This document shows, in pieces, positions 30,901-44,300 of a stretch of DNA of 45,918 nucleotides. Location of the stretch: positions 189,060-234,977 of the forward strand of contig BFEA01000398.1 of assembly GCA_003427395.1 (NCBI GenBank). The letters are read 5' to 3'. The notes below the pieces were generated by a model. It searched no databases, was not told the DNA's origin, and saw only the letters and a list, made by a program, of their open reading frames with translations. Positions within the stretch are counted from its first letter, which is position 1. Every line of letters starts with the position of its first letter. This DNA is from Chara braunii (Eukaryota; Streptophyta; Charophyceae; Charales; Characeae). The position numbers and the translations under genes were made by a program.

Positions 30901-32560
30901 TAATAATGATAATAAAAAAATCATGAGTCTCCTCTATAATGATCAGCCATGCGTGAATACATGAGAAGTTGCGATGATGAAGTACTATGTAGTGCCCATA
31001 AGGGAGCGGTTCCATTCGAGCCATGGGGTCGCTCTCGATAGTCAGGCGTCGACTGAAGCGCGTGCTAAGAAGGGTAAGGGTAAACCTTTAGCGAGTGCAA
31101 AGACGGCCTGCGGAACCCTAAAGGGTGCGGGGTAAGATGGTGCCTAGGGCTGGAAGGAATTTGGAGCGGTGGTGAGTTGTCTGGCGCACCACCAACGACA
31201 CTCTAATCCTTCCGCTCGAAACTTTATCGTTTTACCAAAATAAATTAGAAACAAGGAAAAGAAATACAACAACGACAACAAAAGAAAAACACAAATAAAC
31301 CACCGGAACCTTACAAAAACTAAGCGTGGCTTATTGACCCCACCCACCCAAAAGGTGCGAGTGTCCGTCAGATAGGACAATCACCTCCCGGGGAAAGACC
31401 TAACGGGGGCGTCGCCTTTTCTTTTTGAGCGACGGTCCTATAACTTATTCTGTGTCAGACTTCGAGTGTAGTCCGCGCTCGGAAAATGGATAAGAGGGAC
31501 GCTCAAGCGAAGGAAAAACAAAATGCCCAGCTATGCGAGTCCTCACGAATACTTGTCATGGTGACACTTCATGCGCTACCCACAACCGTCCTATTCTCTA
31601 TGGGAATCAGTGGTGCGGAAGACACTCAAGTGTTAGAGATGAGATATTGTGAGGGAAGCCTCCTTCGCGATGTTGACATGGCTGAAGGATAAGCCCCTCA
31701 ACCCTTGTGGCGCTTCTGTCTTTCAGGCAGAGCATCGTGGTGGGCAACGCACCCACACTCAGCCATAGGGGATGCCCTTCTGAGCTGAGCTCGAACCTGG
31801 AGTGTCCTGGACAAGAAACTCGAATTCAGGTTATGGACTAACGTCCTACTAAGATAATTTAAATAGCAGAGACGAGCAAGTGCATAAATGCGATGTCGCA
31901 AAGTTCATGCACGTGCCCCTTTCCATAGCCGACAATAGTTTTACTAGACAAAAGGGTAGTCAAAATAGTCAAGCGGAAAGTTGTGTGGTATCGAACTATC
32001 ACTCTCACAATCAGCAATGTGGGTTGTCCATCCGAATTCATACAACACTAAGACTATCACCACGCTCAATCCAAAAGGTCTCATACGCATACCTGCGATC
32101 ACACAGAATTCGAACAACAACATCACACACCCTAAGGGAGTCAACTTTACCGTTTTTTGCGACTCACACCCTGCCTCATACGTACAAGCCCCAACCATTT
32201 TCTAACACCCCTCAACAAAGGTACGCAGTCTTTAAAAATGGCCACTTAGAAAGAAGTCTGGGTGAAAATCCCAAGAAAACATAAAAAGCCCATAGGGTCG
32301 AGGTCTTAGGTTGAGATGCAGAAGCAGGTAAGTTGTGTCGTAAATCGACGAATCGGCAACCGAGCTGTTATCAGTGATAACAGAAGATGATGCTTTGTAG
32401 GATCAGGCCGAACAAGTCAAGCCTTCAATCGAATTCGCAGCCCTGCACAGTACAGGCCAAAGAGAGTCACTACAACGTTTGAGCCAAATGGAGAACGTGC
32501 TCTATCTTGTAGCCTAGCTCCTCTACTAAGTTTCGTTTTTACCTTCCTCTAACTGGTATC
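30901..32560. other. No gene or recognised element seen
   Basis: Mixed-composition sequence with short open frames only (up to 134 codons at 31880-32284, none with a domain). A TAATAATGATAATAA tract follows the LINE tail at 30901. Nothing else supports a feature. Confidence 0.6.
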
Positions 32561-32790
32561 AAGTTGTTGAAATTTTGGCAGTATCTCCCCTAGTCAGGGA
32601 GAGTTGTCAAGCTTCTCCTAGTTGAGCAATAGTTTAACTCTCCAAATTCTGCAAAATTTCGGCAGCACTTCTCGTAGGAAAAGTGTTTTTTTTATAATTT
32701 TTAGGAGTCAAAAAATGAATGATTCTTTTCAGCTTTGTGAAAATTTTGGCAGCGCTTTCCGTAGGAACAGGAGGTTACTAAGATTTCTAA
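32561..32790 (+). repeat. Three diverged copies of an AAATTTTGGCAGCRCTT motif
   Basis: GAAATTTTGGCAGTATCTCCCCTAG near 32571, AAAATTTCGGCAGCACTTCTCG near 32652 and AAAATTTTGGCAGCGCTTTCCG near 32740, spaced about 80-90 bp, each followed by GTAGGAA or similar. Motifs of this kind occur in plant LTR retrotransposons, but no LTR boundary is visible. Confidence 0.55.
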
Positions 32791-33169
32791 AAAGCTAAAG
32801 AATACAAAGACAAAGTATAACTATACTTGGGACTAACTTTTGACGCCTACTTTGATAGTTAGAACTGGAGATAGGTTACATGATTTTCCTTTGAAGGTGG
32901 TATCATGAGCTATCACTAGTCCTAATTTCTAGCAGGGTCAGTCTTACCACATCCTAAGCTTCCCTCCCATCATCCATCTCACCTACCTATAGTTCCAGCA
33001 CTTAGCGAGCATCTAAAGCAATTAAGCTATCAAAAATATGCCCCTGACTAGTGCCCGCAAACATGCATACACAAACATCTTTCTCAGTCCCAGATCAATT
33101 TAATCCAAATAGTTCGTTAATCTCTCAATTTTTTGACCCTCAGTAACCCCCTTTCCTATGGCATAGGAC

Positions 33170-34460
33170 TAGACCGTCCCAACTTAGGGGTACGCCTGAC
33201 CTGCCTAAGCAAAACAAATAGGGTACGCACAACTAGAATGCCCCAACTTAGGGGTATGCCTAGCTTACATGACTGAATGTCCAAACTGCCCCAACTTAGG
33301 GGTATGCCTCGCTCCACATAAACTGTGCACATAAAGCATATGACCAGACCGCCCTAACTTAAGGGTACGCATGGCGTCTGCTTAACTGACGACATGAGGC
33401 ATACAACTAGACTGCCCTAACTTAAGGGTATGCCTAGTCAGCCCTAAACGAAGTTTACATATGGCATAGGATTAGATTGCCCCAACTTAGGGGTACACCT
33501 AACCTGCCTAAACAAACATAAACGGAATGGTCAGACCGCCCTAACTTAAGGGTACGTCCAACCCACATAACATCAACGACAAGGGCATATCACTAGGCCG
33601 CCCCAACTTAGGGGTACGCCTAGTTAGCCTAAACAATTTAAGTTACATAAGGCAATGCGACCAGACCGCCCTAACTTAAGGGTACGCCTGATATGCCTAA
33701 ACAAGTTACAGATGACGTATAAGCCGTCCCAACATAGGGGTACGCTTAGCCTCTGTAACAATCATTTAAACTACCATAAATACTCAGCACAAACTTTGTA
33801 ACTTCGTTTCTTCTTAGGCAGATGGTCAGACCTACCCAACTTAGGGAGACATCCAACCCTGCCTTGTGTTTAAAAGGGGAAATAAAAGAAGATTTATACT
33901 AACTCTCTGCCCCTTTTGTGTTATCACGAGCATAGGATTGAACCGCCCTAACTTAAGGGTATGCTCAGTCTGCCCGGGTTACCCGCTCTTTATATTCTTC
34001 ATTTGTCTTTCGTCGCATTTTGTTCTACCTGACTTACTGACTAGCTTTCCCAACTTAGGGTGTCCAGTTTGCCAGATGATATAAGTTTATATAATATGTA
34101 TCAAATTTATACTTTGGTTGATCATTAAGTTCACATCTTATGGCTAAGCCGCCCCAACCTAGGGGTACGCTTAGTCTTATGCCCTTGTCCCACTCAGAAG
34201 AAAACATACACAGAACCGGGTCTACGCAACTTAGAATATCCCCAACTTTGTTGTCAGCAACCCAAAAGCAACATCAAGATTCTGAGCCTTCCTAACTTAG
34301 GGTGTTTGTCCTCCTGTTGAGAAACCGTCAAAAGAAACAACGACTGGTCCGTCCAACTTAGGATAGGCCCAACCTTAAAAGGTCATACATTCAGCCCAGC
34401 AAACAAAAATAAAACATAGCACTGAACCCTCTCAACTTAGAGGGACCTAACCTTGGGTTG
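33170..34460 (+). repeat. Array of about 18 CCCYAACTTARGGG motifs (outer left arm)
   Basis: Motif centres lie near 33178, 33241, 33289, 33352, 33415, 33480, 33538, 33600, 33668 and 33726 (about 60 bp apart), then more widely at 33835, 33947, 34048, 34151, 34228, 34288, 34352 and 34431. The core is an imperfect dyad (CCCTAA-CT-TAAGGG), usually followed by TAYGCCTRR. Sequences between cores are similar but diverged. The last part is homologous, inverted, to 45.1-45.8 kb. Confidence 0.88.
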
Positions 34461-34880
34461 ACCCAGTCAAACGCATGCAAAACGCCTTCCTCCCGCTTCC
34501 CCCCTTTTTCCCTTTTCTTAATTCAAACAGATCAAATATCTGACTCTCACACAAATTCATTCCTTTCAGTTCATAGTGGTTCTGAAAATAAAGCACAAAC
34601 AAAAATAAAGTTAAAAATAGATAGTCTTTATCATGATCTCGGTCAGCAAAAGGTAATAGATTTAGGGGAATGCGGGATCACACGAGTAAATCGAAGTTAT
34701 ACCTGAGTGTTGTTTGCCTCCAGAACCCCGCCCGGGCTCCGGCAGAGCTCCCACAATCGGTGGGTGAACCTCCCACAAGGTCTTGCTGCGGTCTTACGGG
34801 TTGCAATCCCGCCTGCCGCCTTCCCCTCGTAACCTCATACTAGACTTAGAGTAAGAAGGGCAGAAGGAGATGTCATTGAG
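34461..34880 (+). repeat. Inner part of the outer left arm, inverted match to 44.42-45.06 kb
   Basis: 34446-34496 pairs with 45060-45107 (ACCTTGGGTTGACC and GCATGCAAAACRCCTTCCTC). 34719-34780 pairs with 44504-44571 (CTCCAGAACCCCGCC, GAGCTCCC, CACCTCC-type blocks). There is no coding sequence. Confidence 0.8.
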
Positions 34881-36240
34881 TCTCACAGATACCAGGGAGG
34901 TGCACTCAGACTCGCGGGAGAGGGCCTTGGAATCTTAGATCTCCTGAGGGCCCCGCAATGGCAGCCAAGGCGCAGTAGAGGTAGTCAGATATTCCCCCGA
35001 GATGCAGAGTAACAAACCTCTAACAACCCTCCAAATCGCTGTCGTGACCTGTACGCAAAGGCCTAATCAAACTCTCAAACAGCCGCACTCCAGCCGCTGA
35101 CTAAGGATGCAGTGTGCAGTTTAGAAACACACTGTTCAAATAGAATACGCCCCGTGTGCTACCTGAAACACAGTAATCACAGTCGAGCTCAACTGGATGG
35201 TGCTTACACAATGGTTGGGAATGCAGCAATACGACAAGGTGCGGTCAAAGCAGCCACCCGCCTGATACAATCTCAGCTAGCAGAACCCGTCACTCAGCAA
35301 CACATGGTTGCTGCTGCAAGCTCCGATCTCCACTGCAACAGTCTGTTACCACCAATAGCAGCCAACATAGGTCTCCGAGGATCAACGATGTTCTGTTAAT
35401 GACAATAGCAGCACCGCCGTGTAATTTCAATAGTGTACTTTTGTTTGATGAAGCAACCGAAGATCGTCAATTTTGAATTCCGCAGATCAAGGACCCGGTA
35501 ACACCCTCGATCCCTCAACAGTAACTTGGACTGTAGTTGCCGCAACTACCGAATCCCAGTTGCAAAGCCTTACCATTGTGACAATCTGCAGTTTTTGGAT
35601 TAACCCGCTCTTGTAATCAACCATATCAGCCAGGAAGGTTATCAGCAGCACTAGGCCTGTAGCAAATACCAATCAACATGAGTGTCCTCCTTCTTCTGCG
35701 TAGCGCACTTGGAGATCTCAACAACAACTCAGGACCACTCATGCAATAGTAGCTGTGTTCAGCCAACTGTAATGGCAGTGCACTGCTGTGCAGAAGCAGA
35801 AAGCAGTGGCTGCAGCAGTTTAGACAAGGCAAAATTGCTATAGCAGTGTCGTCTTGAATGTCGGTGTTACTGCAAAACTCCGATCTTGCTCAGCCTAGCC
35901 CACCATCTTCTGATCTCGGGCCAGTAAGCTCACCCCCAAGCTTCTTTCAGCGGTTTGTTAGTGGACTGTCCGTAATCGCGCAAGTGGGCCCTTGCTTCTC
36001 GGGTCGTCCGACCTCGTGAGTGACGGTGAGTCCTCAGCACTTTCAGGCTGCTACGCGGGTCTTCTCCTTATCAGGTAAACCAGGTAGGCACCTCCTCCTT
36101 GCAAAACCCGTTGAACAGTCGCATGTCGGTATTACTGCGCTCCCTCGTTTGAGTTTCTTCCAGTGGACACCCCTTGAAGATCGTGATTGGCAGCCATCAT
36201 AATAGGTAAGCATCTCTCGCTGTCTCTGTCTGCTCTGCAC
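34881..36240. other. Non-coding part of the large inverted structure, left side
   Basis: No gene is supported. GTTGCTGCTGCAAG and TGTTACCACCAATAGCA near 35300-35360 resemble, in inverted orientation, TTGCTGCAAG and GGCTACCACAAATAGCA near 43650-43690. This suggests that the inverted homology extends through this interval with heavy divergence. Confidence 0.45.
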
Positions 36241-38160
36241 CTAATACTGGGCAAAAGAAGGAATGAGCCTTCCGCAAAAACATGGGAAGATGCACTTGCT
36301 CAAGAAGGCGACTACTAGTACAGCCTGACAACGACGAGCGTGCAATCTCTCATCAAGAACGCAACCTGACGATGAATTGTTCTCCTAATTATGGAGAGAT
36401 ACAACGGTGTAAGAAAGGCAGTCACGAGTATGAGGATTACCGAGAATATCACAGTGCGCTGCCAACGAGGACCGTTGGTGCGACCGCTGGAAAGTACGAC
36501 TATCAACAGGACCTCGATAGAGAATCAGTGCAAGCAGCGTTGGGGTCATAATAAAAGGTACAAGCAACAACAAAATCCTAACAACAATGGTGGGATAAAG
36601 ACGATGAGCAGCAGCGATCAACTAGATATGAAACGATCCGGGATACTATCGAGCAAATAAGGAATGAATCTTCCTCTAGAACATGGTCAGATGCGCCCCT
36701 GCCACTTCGCCTTCCGAACTGCAGCACCCGCATTCCGATTCATGTGATTCTCTCTCTCGATTTATCTAACTCCCTATCCTCTCCAATGATTGCCCCTAGT
36801 ATGCGAATGCACCTGGTTATTAGTATGCCCAGGTTCAACCAAATTTAGAACAAAAATAAAAAGTAGGTCATCTGAATGTCAGTCACGGACCGTAAGATCA
36901 GCAATACGTAACATGGTGGCGAATGTGGATGTAAGCAACATATTAACGAATGTGATAATGGCCATCACGACCTGTATGACGATCTAAGCGCACGATGACG
37001 GCTGATACAAAGAGCAACACCTCGGCGACTGCTATGGAGAGTTGTGCCTTACCGATTACGTCAACGAGGAACTGATCGATGGATAATGTCACTCTCAAGA
37101 CGACAGCAGTAAGCCAAATAGGCAGTCTAGTGGCGACCCTGAAGACTGCCGAACTGAATCTGACTGCCCCTAGTTAGTGAGAAAAAACGATCATGATGGT
37201 CTCTTCATATACGACGATGGAGGTGGGCATACGCACTGATCCACATGTAAGTCTCTAACCTCGCTGTCGCCTCACGCTACTTCCATCGATAGGATGGGCA
37301 GCGCTCCGCCCGATCGGTAAGTCTCCTGCCTTACTGCCACCTCACGTGCTACTTTCACCGGTAGTATGAGCAATTTCTTAACGAATCTTCTATTGAAGCA
37401 CATCTAGATGCATCACCTTCTGCGTGCGAAGATCTCCCTCGGACGCTTCGCTGTCAATCATGGCGATGGTGAGCATTACGACGAAGGTGACTACGATGGA
37501 GAGCTCAAGGACCCATGGGACGAACGTAACCGCCACGAGGCTGTACAATGCCTACGGGTCTCGAGCAACACTGCAAGCATCTTGGTCGAGATTGCGACCA
37601 CCACCCCGAGTGGCAGCTTGACCTCCAAGACTAGCACAACAAGCATCACCGCGCGACCCTGCTTTCGTGCTCACGCAAATGTGCAAAATGAGAATGAATC
37701 TTCCCCTAGAATATGGGAGGTGCACGTAACCCCACACTATGGTGAGGTACGTACTTCCTCTTCAATCCTCATTTCCAATCCGTTTCTGCCTCAACTTCAC
37801 GACGCTGATCTCCTCTGCGGCACAACGCACTGGTCCTCCGCTCGCTCTTACTTCTCTTCCACTCCTGCTCGAGGCATCAGGTCGGGACCGGAACTACGTG
37901 CGTTCAGATCGTATTGGCCCACCATGGAAGTGAGCAGCATGAAAGCTGGCGGAATCCTGGTTGCGCCCCTCAACTGAGCAGTCGGGCAGCCTCACGATCA
38001 TCCCTCCTTTCCCCTTCTTTCTCTGGAATAGGAGATCGAACCTTCCATTAGAACAAGGGAAGAAGCACTAGCGTCGAGGTCATTCTCTGGCTGCTGCAGC
38101 CGTACTCCGAAGAAACAAGACCGAACCTTCCCCTAGAAGGGGACAGGGTTCATGTCTCAA
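36241..38160 (+). repeat. Interspersed GAATGAATCTTCCYCTAGAAYATGGG motif, five copies
   Basis: Copies lie near 36261, 36662, 37686, 38031 and 38118, in versions such as GAATGAATCTTCCTCTAG and GACCGAACCTTCCCCTAG, each followed by GAAnAnGGGnnGnTGCAC or similar. Related inverted versions lie near 42575 and 41880. Short open frames between them (for example 37408-37977) have no recognisable domain. Confidence 0.65.
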
Positions 38161-39440
38161 GGTGAATGGCACGACATAGTCGACCTCCACCTTCGATCAT
38201 ATTGAGTAGCACTTCCAAATAAAGATCCCGAGGATGAGCATAAGGTGGATCGTGGAGTAGCGATTGTTGACTGTGAGCAGCACGACCGTGACTTACGAGG
38301 TAGTCGGAGGTGCTCAGCTCCCTGCGCATTATCCACACTACTCAACTCGTGTAGGTGAACATCTCGATAAGACACAGGCAGATGCGCCACCCTTCTTCCA
38401 CGGTAAGTACTCCTCCCTTCCCTTACACTCCTTCTCCCTTTCTTCGTCTTCGTCAATTTCATGTTACCTTCCCCTTCTACTAACGCACGTATTAGCGCTT
38501 CTCCCGAAACTTTAGTCTCTCAATCGAAACTCCCCACTGTAAACTGCATTGTCTCATAGCTTTGTCCATTGGCCGAAAACATCTCTAGGATAGACTCGAC
38601 CAAAAGCACCTATTCTGAACCCTCGCCGGGTTCATCAAAAGGGACTTCTTTGTCACTGCTACCTAGGTCTTCGCACAGGAACCATGCTAGTCCTCTCTGT
38701 ATCGCTCCAATTTTAACGGATGTCCCGAAGGACTGTGGCCAAGTTCCGGTCTTGAGATATCATCGCGAAACTGACCAGGCCCCGACAATTCAGAAATATT
38801 TGGTTTTACTCATCAAGTTCCACCATCCAGGTCTGAACACGGGTCTGTATTTCAACAGTTCAATGGTGTACCCAATGAGCTATACTCTCGGGTCCCACGG
38901 CCGGTCCCAAAGCTGGTACCGGGTCACGTCCCAAGATGGGACGAAAAATAAAAAAATAATAATAAAAATTAATAAATTTTTTAAAAAATAGGAGAAGGGG
39001 ACGAGGGGGAGGGGAAGGACCGTCGGAACCCTGCCCTCGGTTCTCCCCATCGGGCCCGCGGTCGGATCCCCACGACAAAAACCAAAGGGGATAGCCCCAA
39101 GGGACCCTTAACCCTCAGTTTTTCTTCATAAGAGGCTCCTCCGCTCCTTCGCTGCTGGCTGTTGGCCTCAATCCCCGAATCTCCGTAGTGTCAGTCCAAA
39201 GACATAACCTATAGGGCTAAGCCCATGCCTAGACCTAGTGGGCGCAATTCTTTATATAAAAAGTAATTGCGGCCAGCTTGGGCATGTCGCAATGCACCAA
39301 GGCCACCACTGGGCCTACTACCCGAGCTTATGGTCACCTCGCACCCGCACTTCCCACTTTAGGGGGCGGTTTCACTTGCCCCTGCTGCGTACGTAGCCCA
39401 ACAGTGTTGCCACCAAGGGTCGTGGCCTTCTCAATCCACC
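38161..39440. other. No gene seen; A/T-rich tract and GGGGA-rich tract
   Basis: An open frame of 140 codons at 38569-38991 ends in an AAAAATAATAATAA tract (38942-38988) and has no domain. It is followed by GGAGAAGGGGACGAGGGGGAGG. I call no feature. Confidence 0.5.
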
Positions 39441-39599
39441 ACACTACTTGAAACATTGGGCGTCAGAAAGTCCTGACTTTTACCTACACCATACCTGGTT
39501 CGTCTTCCTTGGAAGGATCACTGACAGTGTTTACTATCGGCGATGGTCAACTAGGTAGTCAGCATACCTTACACTTATGCAGTTCTGAATGTCGCCTTC

Positions 39600-39980
39600 T
39601 GGTACGTTGACGAAAAATACCCTTAGCCATAGTTTCAATGGTCAGCCCTGACGTCAACCGTAACTCCGACAGTGCGCACACGGTCAGGGTACGCACGATG
39701 CTAGCCAAGATCCCAACTTTTTCCTAGCTTGCATTGTTTTGAGAGAGCTCGTCCCTTATACTGGTCATTCTTCTAACTAAGTCAATGTGTGCCCTAAAAA
39801 TGCACGCCCACACACTTTCTAATTATATCAAAAAAGCGTGTGCCACTCCCAACCCCTGAGAATTCGTTATGGTCACACAGAAAAGAATCATTCTCTCGAA
39901 TACCATCAAAAACACACTTTGTGTGGGATGCAAAAATGTGCCCAAATACCCTTGTAAGGGTATTCGGGTCGACAACGTGT
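39600..39980 (+). repeat. Inner inverted repeat, left arm
   Basis: Pairs with 41015-41370. The best anchor is 39945-39977 with 41017-41049 (33 bp, about four mismatches). It includes ATACCCTT-GT-AAGGGTAT, a near-perfect dyad present in both arms. Other shared landmarks are CAATGGTCA, GTAACTYCG, GCACGCCCACACACT and AATACCATCAAA. Weaker similarity may reach 39440. Confidence 0.75.
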
Positions 39981-41014
39981 CAAAACTACATGATGTGGTC
40001 GTGTCTGTGACCACTAATAAACCAAAAAAGTCAATAGCATCCACCGCGTCTTGGCGGGGTCGTGGTCCATCGCTTGCCACGCGCGAGTGTGCTCCTGCGT
40101 GCCACGTGTATCGGCAGGTCCTCTCCATCAGCCTCCTCTGCAATGGCGTATGTATGATCATCGTCAACCACCGTGATGCCATCCCGTATGATCTCCCTCC
40201 GTGACGCCGATATGAGGGTGTCTGTGGGACGTCTGCCTAGCGTCATCTCCAACCCCTCGCCTCCTATGGTCTCACCCTCTCAGCGTGATGCTCGTCGATG
40301 TATCGGCCTCTGTGTCTTGAGAGGCCCCACCACATCCGCCCCACGGTTCTGTGACACCTCCCTCAATCCATGAGTCGACACTCATGAACCAGGTATTGCA
40401 CATCCACCTCCGCCCGCACCTTCAACGGCAGCATCTAACCCCCCACGACGCTCGAAACCAGCAGCATGCACCTCCCTCGTCGACGACGTGGACGAACGTC
40501 GCCTCCCAAGCCCGGGCTACTTCTTCCTACTAGCCGCTGTCGACTTCCTCGTCTGGCTTCATGGCACGTTGGTGCGCCCAAGTAAAGGTGCACCCATGGC
40601 GCTCGTTGTCACCTCTCTAGGCTCTTGTGGCCTGCCCGCCACTGAGGCAGGCGCAGATGGCCGTGTCCCAAGATCTCGTGCCACACTGAGAGGGGACTGT
40701 TCCGCACCAACTCCCATAGCACCCAGTGCCACCGAAGCATCTGAGGGCGGTGTGGGGCTGTCAGGGCCCCATGAAACGGACTGCACGCGTGGAAGAACTC
40801 CTTTGACTTTCTTCGAGTAGATCCTTACTTCACATCTCGCCTCTGTGAGATCCTTCGCAAGGCACGCACCCAACTCATCAGCAGTCATCCCGCCGAACAT
40901 CAAACTGCCTCAGGGTTGCTCTACATACGGAGTGTCTCGCCTCTCAGTGCCAGGTGGACGACGACGACTCAGCTAAGGGGACAAGTGGTGGTCGACGTTG
41001 GATTGCAACATCGG
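39981..41014. other. Central spacer of the inverted structure, about 1 kb
   Basis: GC-rich sequence between the inner arms. Open frames on both strands (for example 40488-40820 plus, 40559-40903 minus) overlap and show no domain. If the surrounding arms are terminal inverted repeats, this would be the body of a small non-autonomous element of about 1.8 kb. Confidence 0.45.
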
Positions 41015-41370
41015 CCCGTTGTCGGCACCAATACCCTTACAAGGGTAATTGTGCGTATTTTATGCACCTCACAAGAGAAGCACATTTGATGGTATTTGAG
41101 GAAGTGGCGTGTTTTTCACTCAACCACGACCGACTCTCGGAAGTCGAGAGTGGCAAGCGTGCGCATGGTTAATTCGGAGAGTGTGTGGGCGTGCACCTAG
41201 TGGGCACGTGTTAGTTAGATAATTTGATCAGTGTAAACGGTGAGTTGCTCGGCAACGCAGACTAGGAATCGATTAGAATTTTAGATAACGTGGCGTGAGC
41301 CCCGACCTTGCGTGCACGGACGAAGTTACGAACAGACGTAGAATTGACCATTGAGGTTACTGCTAGAGGA
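41015..41370 (-). repeat. Inner inverted repeat, right arm
   Basis: Reverse-complement partner of 39600-39980 (see that entry). Similarity fades toward 41560. The loop between the arms is about 1 kb. Confidence 0.75.
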
Positions 41371-44300
41371 GGACTTTATTTTTTGCCTAGTTTAAGGCGA
41401 CGTTTTGGGGCCCCATAATGAGAAGTGCGGAAGTGATAGGGTTGATTATGCGCGTCGGCGGTATAAGCCGTGGCAAGCTTTAGCTAGGTACGACACGAGC
41501 AAAAGTCGGGGTCTTTTCGACCGAAGGCGATAAAAACGCTTTTTTTTTACGAGTGCGGCGGGCTATGAAAGCCTCGGCCCGCAACCGCAGCATGGCGGGC
41601 CAGTGCGCGGGGTGAGCTGAGTGATAACTTGTCCTCCAAGCAGCAAACATGGCCTTGCGGGGCCTTGGGCTGCCAGGTTGCCCATCGTAGAGAAGAAGAT
41701 AGCATGAACTGACCGAGAGTTTGGAAGAGCACCAGTGGCTAGATGCACTTGGCCGCGATTCTGAGCAAGATACATCCGCAAAAAAGGAGGAAGAAAGCGA
41801 GGTGGAAACCGGGACAGAAGTTGCGTTGGAGGAAGAAGACCGCAGATTAAAGCTGGCGGTGTATCTTTCTATATTCTCAGGAAAAAATCATTTTCATTTT
41901 GGGTGTGCGGCCGATAACAGACATGCTGCTGATCATTCCGGCCTTATTCATCGTCGAAGACAAGGAGATCATACTGCTGTTTGGAGTGGCAGGGCGGCGA
42001 CTCGCAACCATGACAATGGTCGTCAACATCCCGATCCCGACTTAACTTTTGGTGTGACTGCCCTTGCTTACTCTTCGTCTCGGTGGTAGACGAGCGAGGG
42101 ATTCTTCTCGTCGTCACCAAGTTTGTGTTCGTTTGTCCTTATGACTGTGTTTGTCTTCCTCGCGGTCCGACATATTTGGTGGTCGTAATCGTCACTGCAG
42201 TCTTCATTCATCCCAAGAGTTTCAGTTGGAGGCCGTGACTTTGATCGAACCTGGCCGTGTGAACAGCTAGGTACATTCATGTGTTAGCAACAACGAGCGC
42301 ATCTGCGGACGAAAGGGAGAAAGACGAAGACCTATCTGCAGCAAGCGGCAGCCCACGGGCGTAAGTGCAAGCGTCTCCACCCGGCGGCCGTATTCATGGT
42401 CCTCCCCGTAGCACTCACCTTCGTTGTCCTCCTCGTACGTGGAAAGCGACCGCGGCCTCCGTCGTTGCCGTCGTAATCACCTCCACCACGGCCTCTATCG
42501 TGGTTATTATCAAAGCCCGGTTGTTCGACGTTGTACTCACTTCCAATTAGGGCGATGTACCTAGTCCCCTTTTTGGGGAAGATTCGTTCTCATTTTGCAC
42601 ATTCGGAGGATAGTGGGACGTGGCGGTTAACAACACACTTGGACTTAACACTACGGTATTTTTCAGCATCAGGGATGCGATTCCCGCTTGGCGGTCTCTG
42701 TCGTAGGATGATTTTTTTCCCGTAACATAGGCATCTCAGATTCTTATGAACCTGGCCATGCGAGCTGCAAGGTACATTCATGTGCTAAGAACCACCATGT
42801 AGTACGAGTAGGCAGGCGACGCGACTGTAATAAAGGGAAGGAGAAGAAGTACAATTACCTTGGGGTAGTTGTGAAGAAGGACAGAAACGAGACAAGTGAA
42901 AGGAGAAGGAGAATACGAGGGAAGAAAGGGGTAAAGACGGAGAGAAGGGAGAGGGAAACAGACAACTCCGAACGGGGGATTGTGCAGCGGGAGACTCATT
43001 CTCAACAGACAGCTTGGCACAGACAGCGTTTGCACAGTCGATATTTGCCTATATTTTGATCAGACATTGTTACCGTAATGCTGCTCGGAACCATCCTCTC
43101 AGACACACGACTATTTCACTTCGAAGTGACCACAGAGTGCGTCCTTAAGCCACAACCCGTGTTTTGAAGTCGTGGCCAACATATTTCGGGTAACGGATTA
43201 TGCAGATTGCTACTCGGTTGCTACTTAGGGGTTTGTTGGGTCCGGTTGGTGTTAAGATTATGCTATTGTGAAGGAAAATCTGCTACACCTTTTTTCTGTG
43301 TAATCCACTGTGTTTTTACTGTGCTGCGCTGTGCTATTGAAGTCGTGGCTACGCTGTCGTTAACCGCATCTTCCATTGAAGACTATGTCGCAGTCACGAC
43401 GTTGCCTTGTTTCTGAGATCTATTGGACGGTCACCATTGAGCCTCACTGTGTCTCAACACCATGTTTCTTGTTGTGCACTTGCGGTAGGCAAAGTGGAGC
43501 TCTGTACACTGCATGATACCCTACCGCTGGGTATTTTGATGTCAGCATTATGCTGTTTGGTTTCTCTTTTTTTGAACAGCGGTTGTTGTTCCCATACTCC
43601 TACAGCAGCTTCCAGTCTGTACATTCTGAACCACGGACTGTGCCCTCGTCAAGGTGCTATTTGTGGTAGCCAATGTGCTTTCTTGCAGCAACAGAGTCCT
43701 CATAGTTGCTGCTACTGATCATACTGGTATTTTACTGTGTGATAAAGAGGACCGTAAGTTAGACTGTATTTTAAGATTATGCATCGCTTTGTCAACACTG
43801 TGCGCAGTTACGATCGCTGTTCATTGACCTGGCTGGTGTTAAGATTGTCAGGCCTCGGGGAGTTTGGAGTTGTTGCGCTCTATTAACATGGCCATTTTTC
43901 CTGTGGTTACTGCATATGGTTGGTTTTACTGCACTTGTTGTGCATCCCATATCGGTTTCGCTTGGGATGCCCAGAGCTTTGTAGTATCGCTGTTTCTTGG
44001 GCGTTTTTAGTTGCCACCACATGTTGTGCCCGAAGATAGCGGCATTGCAGCTACTGAGTTTCTAAAGCAACGCCATTTGATTACCATCGCTAAAGCTACT
44101 GTGTTTCGTTGAATACTACGACACTTCAAATAGAGCTAAGAGCGGTGCTTTAATCAAACACGGTCCTTATAGGCTACGTGGCTATAGTTGGGTCAGGGGA
44201 GGTAGGCATTATGGTTTGAGGGAGTGCTCATAATCTGCATAGAGGCTTACTGCTGCAAGTTGGGGGTCGAATCGAAGAGCGGTTACTCTACATTTTGGAT

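Noticed and set aside
31144-32284. Short frames of 60-134 codons
   Set aside because: No domain and no convincing start. They overlap on both strands, as expected by chance.
33170-34445. CRISPR-like regular repeats
   Set aside because: Repeats are degenerate, the intervening sequences are related to one another, no cas genes are present and the context is eukaryotic.
37408-37977. 189-codon plus-strand frame
   Set aside because: It crosses a copy of the interspersed repeat motif, has no recognisable domain, and is not kept in the inverted counterpart.
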